From the NCBI GenBank assembly GCA_007128135.1, contig SKYA01000021.1, forward strand, positions 1 to 33,616: 33,616 bases of DNA, written 5' to 3'. A program made the position numbers and the translations under genes. A model generated the notes under the pieces. It was given only the letters and a program-made list of their open reading frames with translations. It was not told the origin of the DNA and made no database searches. Below are positions 16,290 through 25,835 of the stretch, one piece after another; position 1 is the first letter of the stretch; each line of letters begins with the position of its first letter. This stretch comes from Paracoccaceae bacterium. Lineage in GTDB: Bacteria > Pseudomonadota > Alphaproteobacteria > Rhodobacterales > Rhodobacteraceae.

Positions 16290-17072
16290 ATGCTCGAGAT
16301 CGAGAATATCGAGGTGAGTTATCATCACACGGTCCAGGCGCTGCGGGGCCTGTCGCTGCATGTGAATGCCGGTGAGATCGTGGCCCTTCTGGGCACCAAT
16401 GGCGCGGGCAAGACCACGACGCTCAAGGCCGCCTCGAACCTGCTGGCGCTGGAATACGGGGCGCTGGAGGCGGGGCGCATCCGGTTTGACGGTCAGGACA
16501 CGCGCGGGATGGCACCGGACGCGCTGGTGCGGGCGGGGCTGTTTCATGTGCGCGAGGGGCGGCGGATCTTCACCGAGATGAGCGTCGAGGAAAACCTTGT
16601 CGCGGCCTCCTACGCGCTGGAGGGGCGCGGGGTGGCCCCCGATTTCGAGCGGGTCTATGCGTTCTTCCCGCGTCTGGCCGAGCGGCGGGGGCAGGTGGCG
16701 GGCTATCTTTCGGGGGGCGAGCAGCAGATGCTGGCCTTTGGCCGCGCAATGGTGGCGCGCCCGCGCATGATCCTGATGGACGAGCCCTCGCTGGGGCTGG
16801 CACCGAAGGTGGTGGCGGAAATATTCGAGGCGATCCGGCGGCTGAACGCGGAGGAGGGCGTGACGATCCTGCTGGTGGAGCAGAATGCGGCGGTGGCATT
16901 TTCCGTAGCGTCGCGCGCCTATGTCATGGAGCATGGCCAGATCGTCATGGAAGGGGAGGTGGCGCGCCTGCGGGACGACCCGGATATCCGGGATTTCTAC
17001 CTTGGGATCGGGGGCGGCGGCTCGTTCCGGGCGGTCAAGCATTACAAGCGACGCAAGAGGTGGCTGAGTTGA
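16290..17072 (+). CDS. livF: Branched-chain amino-acid-type ABC transporter, ATPase LivF
   Basis: The second ATPase of the importer, 260 residues. Walker A GTNGAGKTT is at residues 35-43, the signature is LSGGEQQML and Walker B is ILMDEPSLGLAPK, which is the LivF form. The C-terminus has an extra basic tail (AVKHYKRRKRWLS) beyond most LivF proteins. Two sequence elements, a hairpin and a repeat-like stretch, separate it from livK by 165 bases, so it may need a promoter of its own or rely on read-through. The ribosome-binding site (AAGGGCCGGG) is weak. The acyl-CoA ligase overlaps its 3' end. Confidence 0.93.
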   Translation: MLEIENIEVSYHHTVQALRGLSLHVNAGEIVALLGTNGAGKTTTLKAASNLLALEYGALEAGRIRFDGQDTRGMAPDALVRAGLFHVREGRRIFTEMSVEENLVAASYALEGRGVAPDFERVYAFFPRLAERRGQVAGYLSGGEQQMLAFGRAMVARPRMILMDEPSLGLAPKVVAEIFEAIRRLNAEEGVTILLVEQNAAVAFSVASRAYVMEHGQIVMEGEVARLRDDPDIRDFYLGIGGGGSFRAVKHYKRRKRWLS

Positions 17073-18868
17073 GCGGGTTCGTGTCCGTCACGGCGCTGGT
17101 GGATGCCCATGCGCAGGCGCATGGGCGGCAGGTCGCCATGCGCCAGAAGCGCCATGGCATCTGGCAGGAATTGTCCTGGGCCGAAGTGGCCGGGATTGGG
17201 GATGCGGTCGCGGCGGGGCTGATCGAGCTGGGGCTGGGCGCGGGCGATCATGCCGGGGTGCTGTCGGAGAACCGGCGCGAATGGGTGCTGACAGAGTTCG
17301 GCATATGGGCGGCCGGGGGCGTCTGTGTCGGCATGTATCCGACCTCGCCGGCGGTCGAGATCAGCCATCTGGTGACGGCCTCGGACGTGAGCGTGCTGTT
17401 CATCGAGGATCAGGAGCAACTCGACAAGATCAAGGCGCTGGAGAGCGATTTGCCGGCGCTGCGTCAGCTTGTCATTTTCGAGCCCAAGGGCACGCGCGGC
17501 GAGAGTCTGCTGGGGCTGATGAGCTTTGACGAGCTGGTGACGCTCGGGCGCGGTGCGCTTGCGCGCCAGCGCGCCGGGATCGCCGCGCGCAAGGCCGCCA
17601 TCGGGCCGGATGATACGGCGATGATGGTCTTCACATCGGGCTCGACCGGGTTGCCCAAGGCAGCACAGATCAGCCAGGGCAACCTTGCGGTGGCGGTGGA
17701 GATCGCGCAGGAGATGTTCGCCGACTACGGGCCCGGCACCAACATCCTGAGCTATCTGCCGCTGTGTCACATTGCCGAGCAGAACATCACCGTCATAAAT
17801 GCGATTGCCGGTCGGCGGGTGATGAATTTCGGCGAGAGCCTGCGCACCGTGACGCTGGATCTGCGCGATGTGGCGCCCGAGATCTTTTTCGGCGTGCCGC
17901 GCATCTGGGAGAAGATGCAGGCCGCCATCATGGTGCAGGCGCAGACCTCTGGGCGGGTGCGGCGACTGATCGCGGGGGCGGCGCTGAAGGGGGCGATGGC
18001 GCGCGGGATGGTGCCGCGTCATCGTTGGAGCCTGTCGCAGCGGCTTGCCCATTCGGTCTGGGATCGGCTCGTCTATCGCCATGTCCGGGCCTATCTGGGT
18101 CTGGCGCGCTGCCGGTTCGCGATCTCGGCGGCGGCCCCCATCACGCCTGATCTGCTGGGTTTCATGCGCGGAATCGGCGTCGATATCCGCGAGGCATGGG
18201 GCATGTCCGAGACAACGGGCGCGGCGACGCTCCAGCCTGCCCTGAGCGCGTCACAGGGGCGGGTCGGGCTGCCGTTGCCGGGCGTGGAGTTGAAGATCGC
18301 GCCGGATGGCGAATTGCTGGTGCGCGGGGGCATCATCTTCAGCGGCTATTACCGCAACCCCGAGGCAACTGCCGAGGCGCTGCAGGGTGGCTGGCTGCAT
18401 ACCGGCGATGTGGCCGAGATGATGGACGACGGCTCGATCAGCATCATTGACCGCAAGAAGGACATCATGATCAATGCCGCTGGCAAGAACCTGGCGCCTT
18501 CGTTGATCGAGAACACGATCAAGGCCTCGCCCTATATCAAGGAGGCGATCGTCGTGGCCGACCGGCGTCCCTATGTGAGCGCGTTGATCCAGATCGACCC
18601 CGAGACAGTGCGGCTCTGGGCCGAGGGGCAGGGGATATCCTATACCACCTTCCGCTCGCTGGCGGACAATCCGCGGGTCCGGGACCTGATCGAGAGCGAG
18701 ATCGGGCGGCTGAACGCGGATCTGGCGCGGGTCGAGCAGGTCAAGAAGATCCATCTGCTGACCAAGGAACTCGACCATGATGATGGCGAGGTCACGGCCA
18801 CGATGAAGGTGCGCCGGGCGTCGATCTACAAGACCTATTCGGACCAGATCGAGGCGCTGTATGCCTGA
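17069..18868 (+). CDS. AMP-dependent acyl-CoA ligase (long-chain FadD/FAA1-like)
   Basis: Activates a carboxylic acid to its CoA thioester through an acyl-AMP. Motifs: TSGSTGLPK (ATP-binding P-loop, near base 17635), AWGMSETTG (near 18194), GWLHTGDVAEM and DRKKDIMINAAGKN. The C-terminus EVTATMKVRRASIYK matches the end of the COG1022 long-chain group, not the short-chain acetyl-CoA synthetases. About 599 residues, normal. The start is either GTG 17060 or TTG 17069; AAGAGG lies eight bases before the TTG, which also overlaps the livF stop as TTGA, so I chose it. Co-transcribed with the liv genes, it probably activates the imported compound. Substrate unknown. Confidence 0.88.
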   Translation: MSGFVSVTALVDAHAQAHGRQVAMRQKRHGIWQELSWAEVAGIGDAVAAGLIELGLGAGDHAGVLSENRREWVLTEFGIWAAGGVCVGMYPTSPAVEISHLVTASDVSVLFIEDQEQLDKIKALESDLPALRQLVIFEPKGTRGESLLGLMSFDELVTLGRGALARQRAGIAARKAAIGPDDTAMMVFTSGSTGLPKAAQISQGNLAVAVEIAQEMFADYGPGTNILSYLPLCHIAEQNITVINAIAGRRVMNFGESLRTVTLDLRDVAPEIFFGVPRIWEKMQAAIMVQAQTSGRVRRLIAGAALKGAMARGMVPRHRWSLSQRLAHSVWDRLVYRHVRAYLGLARCRFAISAAAPITPDLLGFMRGIGVDIREAWGMSETTGAATLQPALSASQGRVGLPLPGVELKIAPDGELLVRGGIIFSGYYRNPEATAEALQGGWLHTGDVAEMMDDGSISIIDRKKDIMINAAGKNLAPSLIENTIKASPYIKEAIVVADRRPYVSALIQIDPETVRLWAEGQGISYTTFRSLADNPRVRDLIESEIGRLNADLARVEQVKKIHLLTKELDHDDGEVTATMKVRRASIYKTYSDQIEALYA

Positions 18869-18911
18869 GACAGCACAGCGCCCCGGTGTCTGACCGCAGG
18901 TGATCGCGGCG

Positions 18912-19772
18912 TCACTCGCGCAGGGCGGCGGCGATCTCGATCAGAACCTCGGCTTCCACAAAGCCGCGGATCATCTCGTCCTCCATCACGAAGGTCGGCG
19001 TGCCGCTGATCTGCAGGCGCTGGGCCAGAGCGCGGTTCTCGGCGATGATGGTGGTCACGGCCTCGCTCTCCATCTCGTCCCGGATCGCGTCGAAATCGAG
19101 CCCCAGGGTGTCGGCCAGCCCTTCGAGATACTCGGGGGTGATGGCTCCGCCATGGCGCAGCAGGCCGTGATGCACACTGTCATAGGCGTCATCGCCGCCC
19201 AGACGCAGCACCGAAATCGCGAAACGCGAGGCGAATTCCGATTCGGGGCCAAGGATCGGGAATTCCTTGATGATCAGACGCACGCCCGCATCGGCCTGGA
19301 GCAGGGTCTCGACCTCGTCGAGCGCGCGCTGGCAGAAACCGCAGCGGTAATCGACGAATTCGACCAGCGTGATGTCGCCCTCGGGGTTGCCGCCGACCCA
19401 TGAATGTCCATCATTGAACAAGGCTTCGGCATTGGCATCGAGAACGGCACGACCCATCTCGGCCTGTGCCGCCGCGTTGCGCTGCTCGAAGGCGGCCACG
19501 GCCTCGAAGATGACTTCGGGGTTCTCCAGCAGATAGGCCCGGACCTGCGCGCCGAATTCGGCATCCACTGTCACGCCCTGTCCGATCTGCTGTGCGTCAA
19601 GCTCGGCCAGGGCCGCCTGGGTTGCGTCGCTGTCCGCAGTTGGCTGTGCGACGGCGACAGGCTCGGGTGCCGCAGTGCCATTCCCGCCCGAACTGGTCAG
19701 CACGAGAACGCCCAGGGCCGCAGCGGCAAGGCAGGTTCCGATCAGCGCGGAATCGGACAATGGAAGGGTCAT
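18912..19772 (-). CDS. Membrane-anchored DsbA-family thiol-disulfide protein
   Basis: A 286-residue periplasmic oxidoreductase. The start at 19772 has GGAG seven bases upstream; one hydrophobic span (residues 9-25) anchors or exports it, followed by an Ala/Pro-rich linker. Residues ~60-115 form a helical region (VRAYLLENPEVIFEAV) like the N-terminal domain of ScsC-type proteins, and the thioredoxin-like domain has the redox pair C144-GF-C147 and the cis-proline loop GTPTF near residue 262. CGFC is an unusual dipeptide compared with the CPHC of DsbA but frequent in DsbG/ScsC-like proteins. It may oxidise or isomerise disulfides. It is divergent from amiC, with a promoter at 19848-19876. Confidence 0.87.
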   Translation of the reverse strand: MTLPLSDSALIGTCLAAAALGVLVLTSSGGNGTAAPEPVAVAQPTADSDATQAALAELDAQQIGQGVTVDAEFGAQVRAYLLENPEVIFEAVAAFEQRNAAAQAEMGRAVLDANAEALFNDGHSWVGGNPEGDITLVEFVDYRCGFCQRALDEVETLLQADAGVRLIIKEFPILGPESEFASRFAISVLRLGGDDAYDSVHHGLLRHGGAITPEYLEGLADTLGLDFDAIRDEMESEAVTTIIAENRALAQRLQISGTPTFVMEDEMIRGFVEAEVLIEIAAALRE

Positions 19773-19847
19773 GGGCAGCTCCTGTGTCTTTGGCCGGGTT
19801 GCGGCTGATGGCCTGTCCTCTCGCCGCGAGCGCGAGAATGCAGCCTT

Positions 19848-19876
19848 CTTAAAGCCTGCGCCGTTTCGGGAATCAA
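19848..19876 (-). promoter_or_regulatory. Promoter candidate for the DsbA-like gene
   Basis: On the minus strand TTGATT (complement of 19871-19876) and TTTAAG (complement of 19848-19853) are 17 bases apart, about 75 bases upstream of the start. The spacing is ideal and the -35 is good; the -10 is fair. Confidence 0.45.
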
Positions 19877-20015
19877 GTCTTTGACCTGCGGCAATCGCGC
19901 GCTGGAGGGATTGTGAACGCAAACCTTTGCCGGCAGGGTCCGGGAAATGGTTTCCTGCCCATGCGGGGGCGTGTATGCTGGCGCCGGGCAGAAACGATAA
20001 CGGGCAGGGCAATTC

Positions 20016-21272
20016 GTGCAGGGTTCAGGCGCTTGTCGCACAGGCTTGGCTGCTGCGCTGGTACTGGTGCTGGCGCTCGTGTCGGCACTCTGGGCGCAGC
20101 CTGGGGCTGCGCAGGGCAGCCTGGCGGCGCAGGCGCGGCTTCTTGGTGACGAGAGCGCCATAAGCGCAAGCCGCACCCATCTGCAGGTCGATCTGGCCCT
20201 GAGCCAGCCGGTGCCCTACCGGATGCGCCTGCTTGCGGCGCCGCCGCGGCTGGTGGTGGATCTCAACACGGTCGACTGGGGCGCGGGTGCGCTGGCGGGT
20301 TCGGGCAATGGCATCAAGGCGCAGCGCCTGGGCCATCTGCCGGACGGATGGGCGCGGATGGTGCTGGATCTGGCTGCGCCCTACCTGCCCGAGACAGCCG
20401 AGCAGAAGGTCGATCCGGCGACCGGGCAGGCGCGCATTGCGCTGCGATTCCGGCGCGTGACCCTGGAGGAATTCGAGACTTCCGCGCAGTCGGAATCAGC
20501 ACTGGTCGCGCAGACCGGGGCAGCGCTGCTGCATCCTGACAAGGGCGCCTCCGCGCCTGCGCCCGCGCGCAGGCCGGTGGTGATGCTCGACCCCGGCCAC
20601 GGTGGCATCGACCCCGGTGCCGAGCGCAGCGGGGTGCGCGAGGCCGATCTCGTGCTCGACTTCGCGCGAATCCTGCGCGAGGTGCTGTTGCGGCGCGGTG
20701 TCTTTGATGTGGCGCTGACGCGGGAGGAGGATGTGTTCGTCTCGCTTGACGGGCGCATCCGTGCCGCGCGCGCGGCACGCGCGGACCTGTTCGTGTCGCT
20801 GCATGCCGATGCCCTGCCCGAGGGCATGGCCAGCGGCACGGTGGTCTATACCCTGGGCGACGAGGCCAGCGACGATTCTGCCGCCTATCTGGCCGAGCGC
20901 CATGACCGTGCCGACATGCTTGCAGGCGTGGATCTTGCGGGCAATACCGACGAGATCGCGCGGGTGCTGATGGCCGTGGCCTGGCAGGACACGGCGCCGC
21001 GCGCGCGCGCGTTGGCCGAGGCACTGGTGGCAGGCGTGGGCGAGGCCGGGTTGCGGCTGCACCGCCGCCCGGTGCAATCGGGGGCCTTTACGGTGCTGCG
21101 CGCCGTGGACATGCCGTCGGTGCTGATTGAACTGGGCTTCATGTCGAACCCGCGCGATCTGGCCGCCCTGCGCGACCCGGAATGGCACAGCCTCATGGCC
21201 GATGCGCTGGCCGCCGCGCTCGAGGCATGGTGGCAGGACGATCTGGCGCTGGAGGGGCTGCGCAGGCAGTAG
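20016..21272 (+). CDS. amiC: N-acetylmuramoyl-L-alanine amidase with AMIN domain
   Basis: Cleaves the bond between muramic acid and the stem peptide, mainly during daughter-cell separation. A signal peptide covers about residues 1-33. An AMIN domain (about 40-135, LQVDLALSQPVPYRM..PRLVVDLN) targets it to peptidoglycan. The Amidase_3 domain starts near 187 (VVMLDPGHGGIDPG) with zinc ligands H195, E209 and H263 and catalytic E372 in LIELGFMSN. All key residues are present. The start is GTG at 20016. At 418 residues it matches AmiC-type enzymes. It opens a row of genes, amiC, DUF3833, mrcA and prfB. AmiB/AmiC are paralogues, so the letter is a guess. Confidence 0.92.
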   Translation: MQGSGACRTGLAAALVLVLALVSALWAQPGAAQGSLAAQARLLGDESAISASRTHLQVDLALSQPVPYRMRLLAAPPRLVVDLNTVDWGAGALAGSGNGIKAQRLGHLPDGWARMVLDLAAPYLPETAEQKVDPATGQARIALRFRRVTLEEFETSAQSESALVAQTGAALLHPDKGASAPAPARRPVVMLDPGHGGIDPGAERSGVREADLVLDFARILREVLLRRGVFDVALTREEDVFVSLDGRIRAARAARADLFVSLHADALPEGMASGTVVYTLGDEASDDSAAYLAERHDRADMLAGVDLAGNTDEIARVLMAVAWQDTAPRARALAEALVAGVGEAGLRLHRRPVQSGAFTVLRAVDMPSVLIELGFMSNPRDLAALRDPEWHSLMADALAAALEAWWQDDLALEGLRRQ

Positions 21273-21345
21273 GCCGCGCGCGCTGCCTGGTCGCGCGGAG
21301 CGGGCACGCTATGTGACGGAGCATCGGTTCGCAAAGGGGGCTGCC

Positions 21346-21888
21346 ATGGTCCTGTCCCGTCGTTCGCTGCTGCTGGGGGGGCTTGCTCTGGCGGGGTGCG
21401 CACGCGTGCCTGCCGCGCCCGCCGGTCCGCTGGAGCCGATCACGCTGGAGCGCGCCTTTGCGGGCCGGTCCGTCGGCGCAGGGGTGTTCCGTGTCACGCT
21501 CACCGGCGCGGAGCGGCGTTTCCGGGCGCGGCTTGATGGTCGCCTCGAAGGGGATCGGCTGACGGTGGTCGAGGATTTCCTCTATGACGATGGCGAGGAG
21601 AACCGCCTGACATGGGTCTTCGACCGCGTCGGCCCCGGTCGCTGGACCGGTCGGCGCGAGGACACGGTCGGCCCCGCCGAGGTGATCGAGACCGGCACCG
21701 GGATCCGTCTTTCCTATGTTGCGGATTTCCGTTCGGGGGCCGATGTCACGCGGCTGGGCTTCGAGGATGTCATCTATTTCGGCCCGGATGGTCGGGTCAT
21801 AAACGACGCCATCGTGACCCGCTGGGGCCTTCCGGTGGCGCGGGTCCGGTTCGAGATGCTGCGGGTGCGCGGCGGCACTTCGCTGTAA
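21346..21888 (+). CDS. DUF3833 family lipoprotein
   Basis: A 180-residue protein. The start at 21346 has AAAGGGGG seven bases upstream. The N-terminus MVLSRRSLLLGGLALAGC combines a twin-arginine pair with a lipobox (LAGC), so it is probably a lipoprotein. The body has the DUF3833 pattern: LERAFAGRSVGAGVF.., GRLEGDRLTVVEDFLYDDGEE, and TRWGLPVARVRFEMLR near the end. Function is unknown in the family. It sits between amiC and mrcA, both peptidoglycan enzymes, with a promoter for mrcA directly downstream. Placement hints at an envelope role, but that is inference. Confidence 0.83.
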   Translation: MVLSRRSLLLGGLALAGCARVPAAPAGPLEPITLERAFAGRSVGAGVFRVTLTGAERRFRARLDGRLEGDRLTVVEDFLYDDGEENRLTWVFDRVGPGRWTGRREDTVGPAEVIETGTGIRLSYVADFRSGADVTRLGFEDVIYFGPDGRVINDAIVTRWGLPVARVRFEMLRVRGGTSL

Positions 21889-21912
21889 ACTCTTTGTTGA
21901 TCGGGTCCGCTT

Positions 21913-21941
21913 TTGACCTGACCGGCGCAAAGGCGTATAAC
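21913..21941 (+). promoter_or_regulatory. Strong sigma-70-type promoter of mrcA
   Basis: TTGACC (21913-21918) and TATAAC (21936-21941) are exactly 17 bases apart, the best promoter match in the window. It lies about 29 bases upstream of the GTG start of mrcA. Confidence 0.75.
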
Positions 21942-21969
21942 CGCGCGAGGAAATGACCACGAGGCCCCT

Positions 21970-24501
21970 GTGTTACGCGCGATTCTCTCATTCTTTGGCG
22001 GTCTGTTCAGTTTCGCCATCACGGGGCTGTTCTTTGGCGTCGTCGCGGTTGGCGGCGTGTTCTGGTATTACAGTCAGGAACTGCCCAGCCACGAACAGCT
22101 TGCCAGCTACGCCCCGCCCACGATCAGCCGGATCTATTCGGGCGAGGGGCGGCTGATTGACGAGTTCGCGCTCGAGCGCAGGTTGTTCACGCCGATCGAT
22201 GACATTCCCGAGCAGGTGAAAAACGCTTTCATTGCCGCCGAGGACCGGAATTTCTACGTCCATACCGGTTTTGACGCGCGGGCCATGGCGGTGGCTGCCT
22301 ATGAGGCGATCGCCTCGCGCGGGGAAAACCTGCGCGGCGCCTCGACCATCACGCAGCAGGTGATGAAGAATTTCCTGCTCTCCGGCGACCGCACCGGAGA
22401 ACGCAAGATCAAGGAACTGATCCTCGCCAGCCGGGTCGAGGGGACGTTGAGCAAGGACCAGATCCTTGAGCTGTATCTGAACGAGATTTTCCTGGGCCAG
22501 AACTCCTATGGCGTGCCGGCTGCCGCGCAGACCTATTTCAACAAGACGCTGGATGATCTGGAACTTCACGAACTGGCCTATCTGGCCGCCCTGCCGCAGG
22601 CGCCGTCCATCTTCCATCCGGTGCGCAACCAGGACCGCGCCATCGCGCGGCGCAACTATGTGCTGGGCGAGATGCTGCGCAACGGCTTCATCGGCCGCGC
22701 CGAGCATGACGAGGCGCGCGCCAGGCCGCTGCTTACCGTGCAATCGGGCGATTTCCCGAGCCCGCGTGCCAACATGCCGTCGCGCGACTATTTCACCGAC
22801 GAGGTGCGCCGCCAGCTTTCGGGCACCTTTGGCGAGGACGAGTTCTTTGCAGGCGGCCTGAGCATCCGCGCCACCATCGACCCCGAGATGCAGGTTCATG
22901 CCGCCCATGCGCTGCAGCGCGCGCTGGAACAGTATGACCGCGGCCTGGGCCGGCTGCGCACCACCGAGGAACGCATCGACCCGGCCCTTCTGGATGACGG
23001 GGAGGCGTGGCGCGAGGCGCTGGCGGGGCTGGAACTGGCGCGTGACATCACGCTGGGCAATCGCTGGTATCCGGCCGTGGTTCTCGAGGTTTCACCCGAC
23101 CGCGCACGGCTGGGCATCGAAAGCGTGACGGATGACTATCACGCCCCCCATGTGGTGGAGCGTTCCGATATCGACTGGGCGCGCGGATCGCTTTCGGACA
23201 ATCTGGAGCCGGGCGATGTGGTCTATGTGCGCCGCGTCACCTCGGACAATGATGGCAGCCATGTCCGCTGGTCACTGCGCCAGATCCCGCAGGTGCAGGG
23301 CGGCTTCATGGCGATGGATGTGAACACCGGCCGCGTCATCGCCATGCAGGGGGGCTTTTCCTACCAGCATTCGGTCTTCAACCGCGCCACGCAGGCCCAG
23401 CGTCAGCCAGGCTCGGCCTACAAGCCCTTTGTCTATGCTGCGGCACTGGACTCGGGTTTCACGCCTGCGACCATTGTGGTTGACGCGCCCATCGAGGTGG
23501 ACACGCCGCAGGGAATCTGGCGGCCGACCAATGCCTCCAACCAGTTCTACGGGCCGACGCCGGTGCGCCGCGGCATCGAGTTGTCGCGCAACCTGATGAC
23601 CGTGCGGCTGGCGCAGGAAGTGGGAATGGATGTGGTCGGGGGGTATTCCGAGCGCTTCGGCGTCTATGACCGCGCGCAGCAGTATCTGGCCGCCTCGCTT
23701 GGCTCGCAGGAGACAACACTGTTCCGGATGGTCGCGGCCTATGCCATGTTCGCCAATGGTGGCGAGCGGGTGGAGCCGACACTGGTGGACCGGGTGCAGG
23801 ACCGCTGGGGAGCCACCATCTATCGCCATGACCAGCGCACCTGTGTCGATTGTTCCGAGCGCATGCTCGCTGCCGGGCGCAGCCCCTGGATCACGCATCG
23901 GCGCACCCGCGTGATGGACGCGGTCACGGCCTATCAACTGACCTCGATGATGCAGGGCGTGGTCGAGCGCGGCACGGCCGCGCGCACGGTCAACCTGCCA
24001 GTGCCCACAGCGGGCAAGACCGGCACCACCAACGAGGCGCGCGACGTTTGGTTCGTGGGCTATACCTCGAATATCGTTGCGGGCTGCTATATCGGCTATG
24101 ATCAGCCGCGTCCGCTGGGGCGTGGTGCGGCGGGCGGCACGATGTGCGGGCCGGTCTTCAATGAGTTCATGCTTGAAGCGGTCAGAAAATATGGCGGCGG
24201 GCGCTTCCGCGTGCCCGAAGGCGGCTATTTCCTGAACATCGACCGCAACTCCGGCGCAAGGCTGTCGGACAATGCCTCGGGTGCCAATGTCGTCGCCGAG
24301 TTCTTCCGCGAGGGCGAGGAGCCCATCTTCGGGCTGGCGGCAATCATCGACGGGGGCTTTGCCCTGGGCGGCGATCTGCCGATGCATACGCCGGGCGAAA
24401 GCTATGAGGCACTCCAGCGTGAGGATGCCGGGCGCGGCTCGACCGGTGGGGGACAGGCCCCGGCCAGCCTCGGCACCATCTCGACAGGCGGGCTTTACTG
24501 A
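21970..24501 (+). CDS. mrcA: Penicillin-binding protein 1A, bifunctional
   Basis: Polymerises glycan strands and cross-links stem peptides. An N-terminal membrane anchor (about residues 10-35) is followed by the GT51 transglycosylase domain with E91 in AAEDRNFY and the [12 protein letters not shown] motif. The transpeptidase domain has S482-AYK, S539-RN and K683-TG, so all three penicillin-binding motifs are intact. Between them, about residues 300-430, lies the OB-type insertion domain typical of PBP1A. 843 residues is normal. The GTG start is preceded by a strong promoter. The C-terminal ~40 residues are Gly/Ser-rich and probably disordered. prfB follows after 74 bases. Confidence 0.95.
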   Translation: MLRAILSFFGGLFSFAITGLFFGVVAVGGVFWYYSQELPSHEQLASYAPPTISRIYSGEGRLIDEFALERRLFTPIDDIPEQVKNAFIAAEDRNFYVHTGFDARAMAVAAYEAIASRGENLRGASTITQQVMKNFLLSGDRTGERKIKELILASRVEGTLSKDQILELYLNEIFLGQNSYGVPAAAQTYFNKTLDDLELHELAYLAALPQAPSIFHPVRNQDRAIARRNYVLGEMLRNGFIGRAEHDEARARPLLTVQSGDFPSPRANMPSRDYFTDEVRRQLSGTFGEDEFFAGGLSIRATIDPEMQVHAAHALQRALEQYDRGLGRLRTTEERIDPALLDDGEAWREALAGLELARDITLGNRWYPAVVLEVSPDRARLGIESVTDDYHAPHVVERSDIDWARGSLSDNLEPGDVVYVRRVTSDNDGSHVRWSLRQIPQVQGGFMAMDVNTGRVIAMQGGFSYQHSVFNRATQAQRQPGSAYKPFVYAAALDSGFTPATIVVDAPIEVDTPQGIWRPTNASNQFYGPTPVRRGIELSRNLMTVRLAQEVGMDVVGGYSERFGVYDRAQQYLAASLGSQETTLFRMVAAYAMFANGGERVEPTLVDRVQDRWGATIYRHDQRTCVDCSERMLAAGRSPWITHRRTRVMDAVTAYQLTSMMQGVVERGTAARTVNLPVPTAGKTGTTNEARDVWFVGYTSNIVAGCYIGYDQPRPLGRGAAGGTMCGPVFNEFMLEAVRKYGGGRFRVPEGGYFLNIDRNSGARLSDNASGANVVAEFFREGEEPIFGLAAIIDGGFALGGDLPMHTPGESYEALQREDAGRGSTGGGQAPASLGTISTGGLY

Positions 24502-24575
24502 CCGCGTGGTGCTTGCCCCGCCCCGGAGCGCGCGCTATGCACGATGCCGAGACAACCCAGATAACGGTGAAACAC

Positions 24576-25703
24576 ATGCGTTCCGAGACGCAACAGGCGA
24601 TTGAGGCAATCCGCAAATCCCTGACCCTGCTGGGTCAGCGGCTGGATATCGAGACGGCGCCTCACCGGCTGGAGGAGTTTGACGCGATGTCGGAAAACCC
24701 CGATCTGTGGAATGATCCGGCGCGCGCGCAGGCGCTGATGCGCGACCGGCGGCTGCTGGCGGATGCGCTGGAGACTTATCGCGCGATCTCGAGGGAGCTG
24801 GAGGACCAGGTCGGCCTGATCGAACTGGGCGAGGCCGAAGGCGACGGTGAAGTGGTGGCCGAAGCAGAGGCCGAGTTGCAGGCGCTGGCGAAACGCGCCG
24901 CCGAAAAGGAACTCGAGGCGCTGCTGAACGGCGAGGCCGATGCCAATGACACCTTCCTTGAAATCAATGCCGGTGCAGGCGGCACGGAAAGCTGCGACTG
25001 GGCGGCGATGCTGGCGCGGATGTATGTGCGCTGGGCCGAGAAGAAGGGCTATACGGTCGAGATGATGAGCGAGAGCGCGGGCGAGGAAGCGGGCATCCGC
25101 TCGGTCGCCTACAAGATCACGGGTCACAATGCTTATGGCTGGCTGAAATCCGAATCGGGTGTCCACCGGCTGGTGCGCATCTCGCCCTACGACAGTTCGG
25201 CGCGGCGGCATACCTCGTTCAGTTCGGTCTGGGTCTATCCGGTGGTGGACGACAATATCGAGATCGAGATCAACCCCTCGGATATCCGCATTGACACCTA
25301 CCGTTCATCGGGGGCGGGCGGTCAGCATGTGAACACGACCGACTCGGCCGTGCGGATCACGCATATCCCGACCGGGATCGTCACAACCTCGAGCCAGAAA
25401 TCGCAGCACCAGAACCGCGAAATTGCGATGAACGCTCTGAAATCAAGGCTTTACGAGCTGGAGCTGCGCAAACGCACCGAGGCCATCGAGGCTGCGCATG
25501 ACGCCAAGGGCGAGGCGGGCTGGGGCAACCAGATCCGTTCCTATGTGCTGCACCCCTACCAGATGGTGAAGGATCTGCGCACCGGCCATGAGACTTCGGA
25601 CACCCAGGGCGTGCTGGACGGGGCGCTTGATGGCTTCATGGCCGCCACGCTGGCCATGGATGTCGCGGGCAAATCGCGCGCCGAGGCCACCGCCGAGTCC
25701 TGA
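24576..25703 (+). CDS. prfB: Peptide chain release factor 2
   Basis: Recognises UGA and UAA and triggers peptide release. GGQ is at residues 248-250 in [15 protein letters not shown], and the codon-recognition tripeptide is SPY (203-205) where E. coli has SPF. At 375 residues it is normal for the family. The reading frame is continuous through the N-terminal segment where E. coli prfB has its programmed +1 frameshift, so this copy is not autoregulated that way. I chose ATG 24576 by homology ([12 protein letters not shown]); an in-frame ATG lies at 24537. It ends just before an intrinsic terminator. amiC, mrcA and prfB lie in the same direction and may be partly co-transcribed. Confidence 0.95.
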   Translation: MRSETQQAIEAIRKSLTLLGQRLDIETAPHRLEEFDAMSENPDLWNDPARAQALMRDRRLLADALETYRAISRELEDQVGLIELGEAEGDGEVVAEAEAELQALAKRAAEKELEALLNGEADANDTFLEINAGAGGTESCDWAAMLARMYVRWAEKKGYTVEMMSESAGEEAGIRSVAYKITGHNAYGWLKSESGVHRLVRISPYDSSARRHTSFSSVWVYPVVDDNIEIEINPSDIRIDTYRSSGAGGQHVNTTDSAVRITHIPTGIVTTSSQKSQHQNREIAMNALKSRLYELELRKRTEAIEAAHDAKGEAGWGNQIRSYVLHPYQMVKDLRTGHETSDTQGVLDGALDGFMAATLAMDVAGKSRAEATAES

Positions 25704-25726
25704 TCCGGGGCATGCCGGCCTGTCCG

Positions 25727-25750
25727 GCGCAGCATCCTGCGCATTTTTTT
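25727..25750 (+). terminator. Intrinsic terminator of prfB
   Basis: GCGCAG (25727-25732) and CTGCGC (25737-25742) form a perfect stem with loop CATC, followed by A and a run of seven T (25744-25750). It is 23 bases past the prfB stop, and the next gene has its own promoter. Confidence 0.85.
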
Positions 25751-25769
25751 CCGACACATCCGGAAATAC

Positions 25770-25798
25770 TTGCGCGAGGCGCGGTTGTGTTCCTATCC
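25770..25798 (+). promoter_or_regulatory. Promoter candidate of the first DUF2189 gene
   Basis: TTGCGC (25770-25775, preceded by C) and CTATCC (25793-25798) are 17 bases apart, 38 bases upstream of the start. The same layout (CTTGC and CTATC, N17 spacer) occurs before the second DUF2189 gene at 26658-26686. A CTTG/CTAT pair resembles heat-shock sigma-32-type promoters in this group, but a housekeeping promoter is equally possible. Confidence 0.5.
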
Positions 25799-25835
25799 TT
25801 GAGACTGTGGGAGTTATCAGGGAGTAAGACACGTC

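Noticed and set aside
19951-19979. Possible promoter for amiC (TTTCCT, N17, TATGCT)
   Set aside because: The -35 is weak, and with this much GC-rich sequence such a match is not convincing without mapping.
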